Positions 44,484-52,991 are shown, counted from the first letter of the stretch. The stretch: DNA of 64,000 nucleotides from JAKQDH01 sp029558835 (GCA_035356615.1 DAOQSN010000028.1:10559-74558); one strand, 5' to 3'. Notes: generated from the letters alone by a model not told the origin. Numbers and translations are program-made.

Positions 44484-45060
44484 GGATTGCCGCACGGGTT
44501 CTCTGGCCGGCTGCGCGGCTATCGCGCCGCCGGCCAGATTCGTCACGACCGCGAAGCGCGGACACCCGCTGATTGCCGCCGGCAGTGACGCCGGGCAGCC
44601 ACTCTCGCGGAGGCCAGCGATGTCTACCTGAAGCGTCCTGCCCGCTCCGCTCGGGCTTTGACAGTCGCGCCGCGGGCGGAGCCCGCCCCACGTCTTCCTC
44701 TTGCCTCTTGCCTCTTGCCTGCCGCTTTCGCTATTCGCTCCTCGCCATTCGCTATTCCCCCTTGCCCCCTCGCTTCCGCTCGGGCTCGGAGTGCGTGCGA
44801 CTCTGCGGCCCTGGAAGGGCCGAACTTGGTAGCCCAGGGTGGCAACCCGGGGAAAGGGGTACTGACCTCCTAATCAACGTGAGGCCCAGTGGGGCGGCAG
44901 ACGTGAACACGGTTGCGTGTGATGTGTCACCCACGGTTACCCCGCCGGGGCTTGACTGGATCTGCTGCGGTTCCTGTCCGAGGGGGACGGCGCCGCCTGA
45001 CTACTGACTGTTGCCACTACCGCGGCTTGGCTGCTGACTGCTGCCACTACCGCGGCTTCG
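44484..45060 (+). repeat. Composite palindromic repeat mosaic, copy 3, with duplicated spacer
   Basis: After the rtcB remnant come a degenerate hairpin, a spacer that aligns with that at 39173-39270 (GATTGCCGCCGGCAGTGACG versus GATTGCCACCGGCGACGGCG), then pyrimidine words (CTTCCTCTTGCCTCTTGCC), CGCTTCCGCTCGGGCTCGG, GCGGCCCTGGAAGGGCCGAA, GGTAGCCCAGGGTGGCAACC, TGAGGCCCAGTGGGGCGGCA with its partner ACCCCGCCGGGGCTTGACTG, and a direct repeat CTGTTGCCACTACCGCGGCT. No gene is seen in this 656-bp gap. Confidence 0.75.
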
Positions 45061-45139
45061 CTGGACGGGCGACCGGCGTCGGCGTAGGCTGTGCACCGGT
45101 GATGGACCGAGCAAGGGGGTCTGAGAGGGAGGTACAACT

Positions 45140-45631
45140 ATGGCCCAGGCAGGTAAGCTCAGTGTGAAGGCGATTCTAACGGGGTTGCTCGTCGATGTGG
45201 TGGGGAGCGTGGTACTGCTGGTGGTCATCGGGGTGGTCGTCGGACTGTCGGTCGGCGCGGATGCGTCGGCCGGGTACTCGCGGCTTGCCCAGGACGCCAT
45301 CATCAAGCAGAAGATCGAGCGGATCGCCGCCGGGCCGACGTTCCTGGGCCTTACGTTTTTCCTGGCTGCGCTGTTGACTGTTCTGAGTGGATTCGTCACC
45401 GGCAAGCTGGCGCGCGGGCGTGAGGTGGTGAACGCGCTGGCGATGGGCGTGGTGCTCGTCGTGCTGGGACTGATCGTATGGGGGCTGTCTCCCTCGACCT
45501 TTGAGCCAGTCCCTTTGTACTACATGGTGGCGGGCCTCCTGGTGTGCATTCCGGCCGCCGTGTTAGGGGGCTCCTGGGTGCAGAAACGCGCTGCCGCCAC
45601 CCGTAGGCCGGAGTCTGCGGAATCGGCGTAA
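45140..45631 (+). CDS. Small multi-pass membrane protein
   Basis: A protein of 163 residues with four transmembrane segments: VDVVGSVVLLVVIGVVVGLS, FLGLTFFLAALLTVLSGFVT, ALAMGVVLVVLGLIVWGL and YYMVAGLLVCIPAAVLGGSW. GAGGGAGGTACAACT precedes the ATG. The second and third segments flank the sequence GKLARGREV. I recognise no family. It stands alone between repeat regions, on the same strand as the next gene but 255 bases away. Confidence 0.7.
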   Translation: MAQAGKLSVKAILTGLLVDVVGSVVLLVVIGVVVGLSVGADASAGYSRLAQDAIIKQKIERIAAGPTFLGLTFFLAALLTVLSGFVTGKLARGREVVNALAMGVVLVVLGLIVWGLSPSTFEPVPLYYMVAGLLVCIPAAVLGGSWVQKRAAATRRPESAESA

Positions 45632-45699
45632 TCTGCGGACAGAAACGCAACGGCGGCCCGTCTGATGCTGGCGGCCGGCCCTTCATTCGCTAATCCCGG

Positions 45700-45775
45700 C
45701 GGGCGGCGCCCGCCCTGCGCCTTCCTCATGCCTGTTGCCTCTTGCCTGCCGCTTTCGCTCGCGCTCGGACATCGT
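45700..45775 (+). repeat. Pyrimidine-word repeat
   Basis: GGCGGCGCCCGCCCTGCGCC is followed by TTCCTCATGCCTGTTGCCTC and TTGCCTGCCGCTTTCGCTCG. Similar runs occur at 44680-44766 and 63885-63945. A stem GGCGGGCGGCGCCCGCC can form at the left end. Confidence 0.55.
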
Positions 45776-45885
45776 CCAGGCGCGTGGACCTCTGGCAAGG
45801 GAGCTCTGCTCGGCGGATAATGGGGCCCGCCCCGGGTGCCCGTCGGCGTTGGGCGCGGCACACGGATGATGCGTGGACTGCCTCC

Positions 45886-46521
45886 ATGCTGACGATGGAT
45901 CGGACGAGGTTGAAGCTCGTGACGGCCGTGGCACTATGTGTCCTGGCGGGGGCATTTGTCGCGTATGAACTCCTCGCCGGGGCCGATCCGCTCGCCGAGG
46001 TGCCGGATCGGGAGGACCTGCGTTCCGCCTGGGCGTGTGTCGCGTGTGGGGAAGTGTTCTGGCTTACCCCACGCGAAGTTGTCGACTGGCAACGGCGTCC
46101 GCCCCGATCGCCCGGCGGTGCGTCGCGTCCGCCGGCGCCTGACCGACCTGATGGGGAGCGGCGTTTGCCGGCGGGGCGCGCGCCGGTGGCGATCGATGGG
46201 GAAGAGGCGGAATCCACCTCGGAGGACACCTCGATCCGCACGCTCCGGATGACATGCCCGCGCTGCGGCAAACCGGCCGTCGAGAGAGCACCCGTGTGCC
46301 CGCACTGTCGCATCGCGTTCGCCCCCTTTCGTGACTCGCAGCCGCAGGTGTGCCCGCACTGCGGGTGGGACCCGAGGTCGCCACAGCATGCCGAGCGGAA
46401 GGCACAGCCACCGCCGTCCCGGAGCAGGCCCGGGGAGCGACGTGCGCGGCCGGCGCAGCCTAGGGATCGGCAGGAACCGCCGGTCGAGCGTCCGTCGCGC
46501 CCCGGCGAATCTCGTCCCTGA
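45886..46521 (+). CDS. Membrane-anchored zinc-ribbon protein
   Basis: A protein of 211 residues. One transmembrane helix near the N-terminus (LKLVTAVALCVLAGAFVAYELL) is followed by three zinc-ribbon knuckle regions: WACVACGEVFWLT, MTCPRCGKPAVERAPVCPHC, and PQVCPHCGWDPRS, then a Pro/Arg-rich tail. A second Met three codons later could be the start. Such small zinc-ribbon membrane proteins are common in planctomycetes and have no known role. It ends 63 bases before cdaA and could share its transcript. Confidence 0.68.
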   Translation: MLTMDRTRLKLVTAVALCVLAGAFVAYELLAGADPLAEVPDREDLRSAWACVACGEVFWLTPREVVDWQRRPPRSPGGASRPPAPDRPDGERRLPAGRAPVAIDGEEAESTSEDTSIRTLRMTCPRCGKPAVERAPVCPHCRIAFAPFRDSQPQVCPHCGWDPRSPQHAERKAQPPPSRSRPGERRARPAQPRDRQEPPVERPSRPGESRP

Positions 46522-46584
46522 GAAGGTGGTGTTGCGTTCGTCTTTGCCAGATGCGCGCTCCCGGCCTATACTCTCGCCGAAGTG

Positions 46585-47490
46585 ATGGTGCCGGCGTCGG
46601 TGGCTCTGCTCCGGGCGAATATGCGAGAAAACCCTTTCACGTGGCTGGCCCAGGTTGGTGTACTGGAGGAATTCCGGTCCTTCGTGCAGCGCGCCATCGA
46701 TCGACCGTGGGTGACGCTGATCGAACTCCTGCTGATCGGCATCGTCGTATTCGTGGTGCTGCGGTTCCTTCATGGGACCCGTGGCGCACGCCTCGTGCGT
46801 GCGGTGCTGATCATTCTCGCGGTCAGTTTCGCCGTGGTACGCCTCGTGGCGGAACGCTTCGCCTTCGACCGCATCAACGTTCTGTACCCGTATTTCGTCC
46901 TGGGCGTGTTCCTTGGATCGCTGGTGGCGTTCCAGGCCGAACTGCGCCGCCTGCTCATGCGCGTGGGCGAGGGGGGCTGGTTCCAGTGGTGGACGCGGCC
47001 GTCGGGGCAGGTCGTTGAGCCGCTGGTGACGACCGTCGAGTGGCTGGCCACGCGCAAGATCGGCGCCCTCATCGCCATCGAGCGCACGACCCAGATCGGG
47101 GCCGTGATCGAGTCGGGGATTCGCCTGGATGCGCGAGTGTCGGAGGAACTGCTCGAGACGATCTTCTGGCCGGGGACGCCGCTGCACGATCTTGGGGTAA
47201 TCATTCGCCATGACCGGGTCGTGGCGGCCGGCTGCCAGTTTCCGCTGGCGGAGTCCGGTGACGTCGACCGCTCGTTGGGCAGTCGGCACCGGGCAGCCCT
47301 GGGGATGAGCCAGGAGGCCGATGCCTTCGTGATTGTCGTGAGCGAGGAAACGGGGACGATCTCGGTCGCCTCACGGGGTCGGCTGCGTCGCGGCCTGACG
47401 CCCGAGGGGCTGCGCGACTTACTCCTCGCCGAGTTGGCGGTTCCCAGAAAGGCAGGCGATAAGCCGGAAACGCCGAAGCCGGCTTCCTGA
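46585..47490 (+). CDS. cdaA: Diadenylate cyclase CdaA with altered DGA motif
   Basis: A protein of 301 residues. Three transmembrane helices at the N-terminus (TLIELLLIGIVVFVVLRFLH, LVRAVLIILAVSFAVV, VLYPYFVLGVFLGSLVAFQ) precede a DisA_N domain. The domain makes c-di-AMP from two ATP. The motif LGSRHRAALGMSQ matches the RHR region and IVVSEETGTISVA is intact. The catalytic stretch reads PLHDLGVII, where the family has PLHDGAVII: the aspartate is kept but Gly-Ala is replaced by Leu-Gly. Activity is likely but should not be assumed. Start uncertain: no good ribosome site is visible; an ATG 36 bases on is possible. It is followed by cdaR. Confidence 0.88.
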   Translation: MVPASVALLRANMRENPFTWLAQVGVLEEFRSFVQRAIDRPWVTLIELLLIGIVVFVVLRFLHGTRGARLVRAVLIILAVSFAVVRLVAERFAFDRINVLYPYFVLGVFLGSLVAFQAELRRLLMRVGEGGWFQWWTRPSGQVVEPLVTTVEWLATRKIGALIAIERTTQIGAVIESGIRLDARVSEELLETIFWPGTPLHDLGVIIRHDRVVAAGCQFPLAESGDVDRSLGSRHRAALGMSQEADAFVIVVSEETGTISVASRGRLRRGLTPEGLRDLLLAELAVPRKAGDKPETPKPAS

Positions 47491-47502
47491 CAACCCGTTG
47501 AG

Positions 47503-47533
47503 GAAGTAGCGTCGGCCCCTCGTGGCCGACGTA
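47503..47533 (+). repeat. R4 palindromic repeat
   Basis: AAGTAGCGTCGGCCCCTCGTG then GCCGACG, the same element as 32804-32832. It lies just after the cdaA stop and before the cdaR gene, where its hairpin could affect expression of the second gene. Confidence 0.7.
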
Positions 47534-47686
47534 GACGTCCCTGGCGCGGCGCACGCGGCGGGGGCCACGCTCCGCGCACGGCCGATTGACGGGCGTCCTC
47601 GGCACCCTTCGATGGGTCGCGGGAACCCTGAGCATCCGGCGGTGGGTGTCCCCAGCGATGCCCACCTCAAGGCAGGAGACGAAACC

Positions 47687-48700
47687 ATGGAGAACCTCAA
47701 ACTGCTCAGCACCACCGCGGTGTTGACGCTGCTGATCTGGGTTACTGCCGACAGCCTCGTCAGCGAGACGGTCACCCTCAGTGTCGTCCTGGACGTGCGG
47801 CCGGCCGAGTCCACCTCCGGCATGATCGTGGAGGTGGAGCAGGACGCTCGACGAGTGCAGATCCAAGTGGCCGGCCCCCGCCGAATCGTGGAAAGTCTGG
47901 GAGCCGGATCGCCCCCCCGGGCGCGAGTTCAACTCGCCGATCGCCCGACGGGTCAGTTTGCGATGCAGCTCCTTGCGCCGGCCATCCGGGAAGCGCTCGT
48001 TGAGCAGGCTCCCGATTTCCGCAAAGTCCAGGTTCTGGCCGTTCAGCCGAGCACCATCTCGGTGCACGTTGACCACATCGTGGCGAAGCGGTTGGCCGTT
48101 ACCGCCAAGCGCCTGACGCTCGGCTACGACGCCCCGCCACAGCTCTCGCGGAACTCAGTCACGGTGCGGATGCGGGAGAGCCTGTACCCGCAGCTCCTGG
48201 AGTCCGGGCAGCCGCCGGAGATCGACATCGCACCGGAATTCGAACGACTTGTGCGCGACCAGGCTCCAGGAAACAGTGTATCTATTACCGTGGCACTGGA
48301 CGTGCAGCCGTTCGGTCCGGATGCGGAGATCATCCCCGACACCGTACGTGTGACGGCCACCGTTCAGGCACAGCGGGCGACGGAGGTGATTCCGACCGTG
48401 CCCATACTTCTGGCGGTGAGTTTCGCGAATCTGGAGCGGGCCTATCGGGCGGTGACGGCCGATGGAAGCACACTAGTAACCCGTCCAGTCAAGGTGACGG
48501 GGCCGCCGGAGGCGGTCGCCCGTCTACGACGGGGAGAAACGCGGGCCTACGGCGTCATCCAGCTACGTGATGCGGACTTGGCGCGTCCCGACATGCCACT
48601 ACTGGGAACACCGGATTACGTCCTGCCGCCGGGGATTCGCCTGGCCGACGAGCCGGAGCCGATCGAGTTCCGGCTGGTTCCGATCAGGCCGGGAGGGTAG
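47687..48700 (+). CDS. cdaR: CdaR-like protein with YbbR domains
   Basis: A protein of 337 residues. A single transmembrane helix near residues 5-22 (LLSTTAVLTLLIWVTAD) is followed by extracytoplasmic YbbR-type repeats, with the strand patterns VTLSVVLDVRPAEST, VQIQVAGPRRIVESLG, ISVHVDHIVAKRLAV and VRVTATVQAQRATEVIPTVP. YbbR proteins (CdaR) bind CdaA in the membrane and tune c-di-AMP synthesis. Gene order cdaA-cdaR supports the role. GGCAGGAGACG precedes the ATG. Confidence 0.82.
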   Translation: MENLKLLSTTAVLTLLIWVTADSLVSETVTLSVVLDVRPAESTSGMIVEVEQDARRVQIQVAGPRRIVESLGAGSPPRARVQLADRPTGQFAMQLLAPAIREALVEQAPDFRKVQVLAVQPSTISVHVDHIVAKRLAVTAKRLTLGYDAPPQLSRNSVTVRMRESLYPQLLESGQPPEIDIAPEFERLVRDQAPGNSVSITVALDVQPFGPDAEIIPDTVRVTATVQAQRATEVIPTVPILLAVSFANLERAYRAVTADGSTLVTRPVKVTGPPEAVARLRRGETRAYGVIQLRDADLARPDMPLLGTPDYVLPPGIRLADEPEPIEFRLVPIRPGG

Positions 48701-48951
48701 GCCCCGGGCCTGCGGCACTGGCAGAAGACGCGCCGACCCGTCGGGGTGGCGGCGGTCCCAGGCGCCTTAGTGCATGTGCATCGGTTGCCACCGATCCCGG
48801 AAGGTCGCGCGGCTGTCGGATCCGCCGGGTCCCCACGGGGGTGGCGGAGCTTGACGCTGGGAGGGGCAACGCGGCGGATCGGTGTCCGGAGGGGAAAGGG
48901 TGGCCGGCGGGTGGAGGAAGCCGCACGGGCGCGGTTTTCTTTTCCGGGTGC

Positions 48952-48979
48952 TTGACAAGGCGACGGGGCGTGCTATTCT
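48952..48979 (+). promoter_or_regulatory. Sigma-70 promoter of the 5S rRNA gene
   Basis: TTGACA and TATTCT are separated by 16 bases. The first base of the 5S gene is predicted six or seven bases after the -10 box, as expected for a direct promoter. Confidence 0.75.
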
Positions 48980-48984
48980 TGTCC

Positions 48985-49090
48985 CTGCGGTGACCATACG
49001 TGCAGGGCAACACCCGTTCCCATTCCGAACACGGTAGTTAAGCCTGCATGGCCGATGGTAGTCGAGAGGCGAGAGTAGGTTATCGCCGCG
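48985..49090 (+). rRNA. rrf: 5S ribosomal RNA, stand-alone gene
   Basis: About 106 bases. It contains the family core CCCATTCCGAACACGG near the middle, AGTTAAGCC, CCGATGGTAGT and CGAGAGTAGG, the most conserved parts of bacterial 5S rRNA. The ends pair in helix I (GCGGTGA with TCGCCGC). No 23S or 16S gene lies nearby, so this 5S gene is transcribed alone from its own promoter. Exact ends are estimated from pairing. Confidence 0.93.
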
Positions 49091-49095
49091 CTTTT

Positions 49096-49959
49096 TTAAA
49101 TGCCCGCCGACCCCGGCGGGCATTTGCTTGCGCGGTGGTTGGCGGACGTCACGGGCGGCGGCGACTGCATCGTGGAGGAGTCGGCAGGATTGCCGCTCTG
49201 ATCAGCACGCGGTGTAAGGTAGGGCGCGACATAGGCTTTGTTCCACCGGTAGCCGAGGATGTTGCGGTGCTTTCCGCGGTGCCCGGTGGCGCGCATGTCG
49301 GCGGTCCAGCAGACTTGCTCGAGGTGGGCGCGTTGCGTGGGGTCGGGGGCGGCCTTGGGGAGGTCGAAGCCGGTCTTGCCGGCGGATGCCACTTTTCGCC
49401 GGTCCATTGTGCCGAAGAGTCGGGTTCCCCAGCCGAGGATGAGCCAGTCGGACGGGCAGTAGAAGAGCACCAACTTGCCGTCGATGTGGGCGAGGGCCGT
49501 GCTCAGATCATAGTCGGGGCTGACGGCCGGCTGGACCATGAGCACGTGGCGCACGTGTACATCGTCGGGCAGTGCTTCGGTGACCATCAGGGCCACACCG
49601 CCACCGCCGGAGTAGCCGACCAGGTCGATGGGGGCCGCAGGGTGTTGTGCGCGGTAGGCAGCGATGCGCTCGGCGACGCCGGCCGCGTCGCGGCGATTGC
49701 GCTCGTAAGACATCAGGTTCACGAGCAGCCCGAAGGGGCGGTCCCAGTCGTGAATCTCGATGTCGGCCGTAACGCCGGCGTCGCGGAACGCCCGGCACGC
49801 CCTGGCCACCGAGTGTTCGCCGCCTTCGACGCCGGGGAATACCCAGAGCAAACCAGGTTCTTCCCGTACAGGTTCCACCTCACTCCGCCTGCCTGGCACT
49901 TGACACCCTGGAATGGGCAAGCCCAGCGCGGCACACATGATCCAGCGACCCACACGCAT
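49096..49959 (-). CDS. Alpha/beta-hydrolase-like lipoprotein
   Basis: A protein of 287 residues. A signal peptide ends in lipobox PIPGC (Cys19). The serine nucleophile motif is LVGYSGGGGVAL (Ser117); an acid follows in HIDGKLVLFYCPSD and a likely catalytic His lies in MRATGHRGKH. The fold is that of carboxylesterases or lipases; the substrate is unknown. Starting 45 bases upstream would hide the signal peptide. The stop codon lies in the T run of the 5S terminator, so the two genes converge with almost no space. Confidence 0.8.
   Translation of the reverse strand: MRVGRWIMCAALGLPIPGCQVPGRRSEVEPVREEPGLLWVFPGVEGGEHSVARACRAFRDAGVTADIEIHDWDRPFGLLVNLMSYERNRRDAAGVAERIAAYRAQHPAAPIDLVGYSGGGGVALMVTEALPDDVHVRHVLMVQPAVSPDYDLSTALAHIDGKLVLFYCPSDWLILGWGTRLFGTMDRRKVASAGKTGFDLPKAAPDPTQRAHLEQVCWTADMRATGHRGKHRNILGYRWNKAYVAPYLTPRADQSGNPADSSTMQSPPPVTSANHRASKCPPGSAGI
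49098..49124. terminator. Terminator after the 5S rRNA gene
   Basis: A run of six T at 49092-49097 follows the 5S gene, then a stem AAATGCCCGCC with GGCGGGCATTT around a six-base loop. The hairpin can serve both strands. On the minus strand it encodes the last residues of the convergent lipoprotein gene. Confidence 0.7.
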
Positions 49960-50329
49960 CGGCGAAGCCTCCCGCAAGGCACTCCTCGTCGTGGAGGTGC
50001 TCACACGCCTCCGCTGGCAATGCCCGGTCCTTGGAGTCCATGCTTACCAACCCGCACGACGCAGAGCCCCTGCGCCGCAAGCTGCTGGGATGGGCATCAT
50101 CTTGCGAACGGTGGGGAGTGACAAGGGGGTTGCACAAGGCGGCGAGGCTCGTCTTCGGGTGTGGCCGGGGCGGAGACGGACGGCATACGCAACGGGATGC
50201 TTGGGCGCACAAGGGCCCGCCGGTCCCGTGGGTCCGGGATGCGTGCTGAGGATGAACCAGCACGTTCACCCGCGACGGTGGCCGCGGGTGAACATGGCAA
50301 TGTGCAGCGCGGGCGTTCGTCTGCGCCTT
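49960..50329. other. Intergenic region with hairpin
   Basis: A perfect stem GTTCACCCGCG with CGCGGGTGAAC lies at 50264-50293, near the 3' end of the minus-strand gene that follows. It could act as terminator or processing site for that gene, though no T run is seen. The rest of the 370 bases shows no gene. Confidence 0.4.
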
Positions 50330-51286
50330 TCACGCCGCCTCAGGCCGGGCCCTCTGGCGCCGGATGACCAGCACGGCGCCCAGACCGATCAGGCACACCG
50401 CGAGACCGCCCAAGCCCCAGTAGTCGGTGGCGGGCACCGTCCCCGGCGGCGGCTCGATCCAGACGACGTCCCACTGGCTGTCCGAGGCGTCGAACGCGTA
50501 GTACCAATAGGTCGTGTTGGCCGAGCCTTGTACCGCGAAGCTCGACTGATACTGCACCTGTTCGGTAAGCCCCATGCCGGTGGTCTCCCACCGCACGCCG
50601 CCGTTGGGCATCGGTGCTCCATACGGGTCGGTGTACACGAACGAGTACTGCCAGGTGCCGGTCTGCGGCGGGGCGGTGAACGTCGGCGTCACTGACGGGT
50701 TCACCATCACGTTGGTCGGGAACGCGATCACGGCGGTGTAGCGGAACGACCCTCCCGGCGGACCCCACCAGCCGTCGTAGTCCCAGGTGCTGCCGTCGAA
50801 GTCAATGTGCGAGCAATTGGCCGCGCTGCTCACTGATACGGAGTGTACGCCGGCCTGGTTGGAGCTGATCTTGACCACCTCCCAATCGGGCTGCGGGGTC
50901 AAGGTGACGTGAGCGACCAGACGCGTGGGGGGCGTGAGGTTCTCCGACCAGTAGTTGATGAGGCTGGTGCTGCTGCCGCCGTCGTAGTAGCCCCAGGCGC
51001 CGCTGGCGTACAAGGAAACCGTGGTCGCACCGGTCAAAGTCAGGGTGTAGCTCTTCCGGTTGGTCGACATGTGGGCATTCGTGGTTGCAAACCAGATGTC
51101 GCCCCCGCCGACGCCGAAGTTGAAGTTGACGTTGCCTACCACTACCTGCCAGGGGGAGTTCGGCGGGGCGGTCGTCCCCGGGTTGGCGGTGGAGTAGTAA
51201 TCGGCTGCCCAGACAGCAGGACTGCAGGTCAGCAGGACACCGATCCACACGAGCGAGAGAACGGGTTTGGATGGTCGCGCACGCAT
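50330..51286 (-). CDS. Secreted protein with C-terminal sorting signal, paralogue B
   Basis: A protein of 318 residues. A signal peptide (LVWIGVLLTCSPAVWA) is followed by a beta-rich domain, then a C-terminal tripartite tail: VPATDYWGLGGL, a hydrophobic segment and a basic end (VIRRQRARPEAA). This resembles PEP-CTERM/IPTL-CTERM sorting signals, with V-P-A in place of P-E-P and a tryptophan. GGAGGTACACGT precedes the ATG. Its body is about two thirds identical to the gene beside it, so they are tandem duplicates. Function unknown; probably surface or biofilm associated. Confidence 0.75.
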   Translation of the reverse strand: MRARPSKPVLSLVWIGVLLTCSPAVWAADYYSTANPGTTAPPNSPWQVVVGNVNFNFGVGGGDIWFATTNAHMSTNRKSYTLTLTGATTVSLYASGAWGYYDGGSSTSLINYWSENLTPPTRLVAHVTLTPQPDWEVVKISSNQAGVHSVSVSSAANCSHIDFDGSTWDYDGWWGPPGGSFRYTAVIAFPTNVMVNPSVTPTFTAPPQTGTWQYSFVYTDPYGAPMPNGGVRWETTGMGLTEQVQYQSSFAVQGSANTTYWYYAFDASDSQWDVVWIEPPPGTVPATDYWGLGGLAVCLIGLGAVLVIRRQRARPEAA

Positions 51287-51385
51287 ACGTGTACCTCCAT
51301 GGTAGTAAGGGCGGCACGACGTGGCTCCCCCTCCTGCGGGAGTGCGTTCCCGTAGGAGGCGAGCCGCTGCACCGCCGGTGGTCAC

Positions 51386-52348
51386 TCAGGCCGCCCGTGT
51401 CACTTCACTGGCGGTCCTGTGGCGACGAATGACCAGCACAGCGCCAAGCCCGATCAGGCACACGGCCAGGATGCCCAGGCCCCAGTAGCCGGCGGCCGGG
51501 ACCGCCCCGGGCGGCGGCTCGATCCGGACCATGTCCCATTGGCTGTCGGTCGCGTCGTACGCATAGTACAAGTACGTGGTCTCGGCGGAGCCCTGCACGG
51601 CCAAGCTCGACTGGTATTGGACCTGCTCGCTGAGCCCGGCACCCGCGGTTTCCCACCGCACGCCGCCGTAGGGCATCGGTGCGCCGGACGGATCCGTGTA
51701 CACGAACGAGAACTGCCAGGTGCCGGTCTCCGGCGGGGCGATAAGCGTCGGAATCACCGAAGTATCCACCGCTACGTTGGTGGGGAAGGCGATCACGACG
51801 GGGTAGTGGAACCCTGCTCCCGGCGGGCCCCACCAGCCCTCGGAGTCCCAGGTACTGCCGCTGAAGTCCATGTCCGAACAGAAGGACGCTGCGCTCACGG
51901 AAACGGAGTGCACGCCCGCTTGATCCGAGCTGATCTTGACCACCTCCCAATCGGGTTGCGGCGTCAAGGTGACGTAGGCGATCAACCGCTCGGGGTTATT
52001 CTCGTGCGCTCCTGAGTAGGCTGCTTCGCTCTGGCTGCTACCGTTGTCGTAGTAACCCCAGGCGCCCGAAACGGACAGCGACTGGGTGTTCCCGGTCAGG
52101 GTCAGCGTGTAGCTCTTCTGGTTCGTGGAAACGTACCGGTTGGTCGTAGCGAACCAGATGCTGCCCCCACCCGCAGGAAAGCTGAAGTTCACGTTGCCCG
52201 CCACCAGGACCCAGTGCCCGCCCGGCGGCTTCGTCGTGCCCGGATCGGCCAGGGCATAGTAGTCCAACGCCCAGGCTCCGGGGCATATCACGAGGGCGGC
52301 GCCGATTGCCGTCAGCGCCAGGATCGCCTTGGAGAGTCTCGTGTGCAT
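51386..52348 (-). CDS. Secreted protein with C-terminal sorting signal, paralogue A
   Basis: A protein of 320 residues. Signal peptide LTAIGAALVICPGAWA, then a domain that opens LDYYALADPGTTKPPGGHWV and shares PQPDWEVVKISS, AGVHSVSVS, WGPPGAGFHY and TGTWQFSFVYTDPSGAPMP with its neighbour. The tail VPAAGYWGLGILAVCLIGLG ends in VIRRHR. GAAGGAGGACGAGC precedes the ATG. Transcribed before paralogue B with a 99-bp gap. An EpsH/XrtA-type sorting enzyme is predicted for the genome but not seen here. Confidence 0.75.
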   Translation of the reverse strand: MHTRLSKAILALTAIGAALVICPGAWALDYYALADPGTTKPPGGHWVLVAGNVNFSFPAGGGSIWFATTNRYVSTNQKSYTLTLTGNTQSLSVSGAWGYYDNGSSQSEAAYSGAHENNPERLIAYVTLTPQPDWEVVKISSDQAGVHSVSVSAASFCSDMDFSGSTWDSEGWWGPPGAGFHYPVVIAFPTNVAVDTSVIPTLIAPPETGTWQFSFVYTDPSGAPMPYGGVRWETAGAGLSEQVQYQSSLAVQGSAETTYLYYAYDATDSQWDMVRIEPPPGAVPAAGYWGLGILAVCLIGLGAVLVIRRHRTASEVTRAA

Positions 52349-52991
52349 GCTCGTCCTCCTTCGTTGAGATTTGCGTGTTCGACATGAGTCCGTATCGTTC
52401 CCCGCGCGCGGACACCATCGTCATGCGTCAACAGGGTCGCCTTTACTTCGGGCTTCGTGTCGCAGTCCGCGGGGGAGATGCTTGCCGTTGCGGCTTGCCT
52501 GGGCATTGCCGAGGGGGCGGGCCAGGGGTGTGTCCGACCCGTCGACTCCGCCGGCACCGAGCCTTTCTGAACGGGCGCCCGCGCAACGGTCGGCCGGCGC
52601 TGCGTCAATCCGATACGCTGCCCCTCGCCGACTGACGGGGACAGGGCGCCACCTTCGCAAAGCCCAATGACATGGCGTCATCGAAACGACCGTCCCATAG
52701 TGTACCACAGTGGTGTGCCTGAGGCAAGGCGCCGGTGTTGCGGCCGGCTTCGGCCGTACGCCAGTTGACCGCGATACGGTCCGGGTCACGAGTGTTACAC
52801 AGTGGCACTTCTCGGGCGTCTCCCCACGGCTGCCGGCGGACGGGGCTTCTTATCGGCCGGGGGATTGCGGCGGGGCCCGCGTGCGGCGGTCGCAAAACGT
52901 ATAGTTGACTTTGGGTAAGCTGGCGGACGGCAATCTGGCGGGGATCAGGTTGTCGCCGGTCGGGCCGGCCTAATGCGCGGGGGACTATGGG
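52349..52991. other. Divergent intergenic region, no gene seen
   Basis: This 643-bp stretch separates the minus-strand paralogue pair from the plus-strand GTPase cluster, so it must hold two opposite promoters. Candidate elements are weak: TATAGT at 52902 and TTGACT at 52907 do not form a clear spaced pair. Short open stretches are present but have no ribosome sites or family likeness. Confidence 0.45.

Noticed and set aside
44101..44631. A 176-codon plus-strand frame over the rtcB remnant
   Set aside because: Its second half reads the rtcB-derived segment in the wrong frame; only the first ~60 codons look possibly coding and there is no ribosome site.
52371..52670. A 99-codon plus-strand frame upstream of the GTPase cluster
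   Set aside because: No ribosome site, biased Arg/Ala composition and overlap with the leader of the minus-strand paralogue gene.
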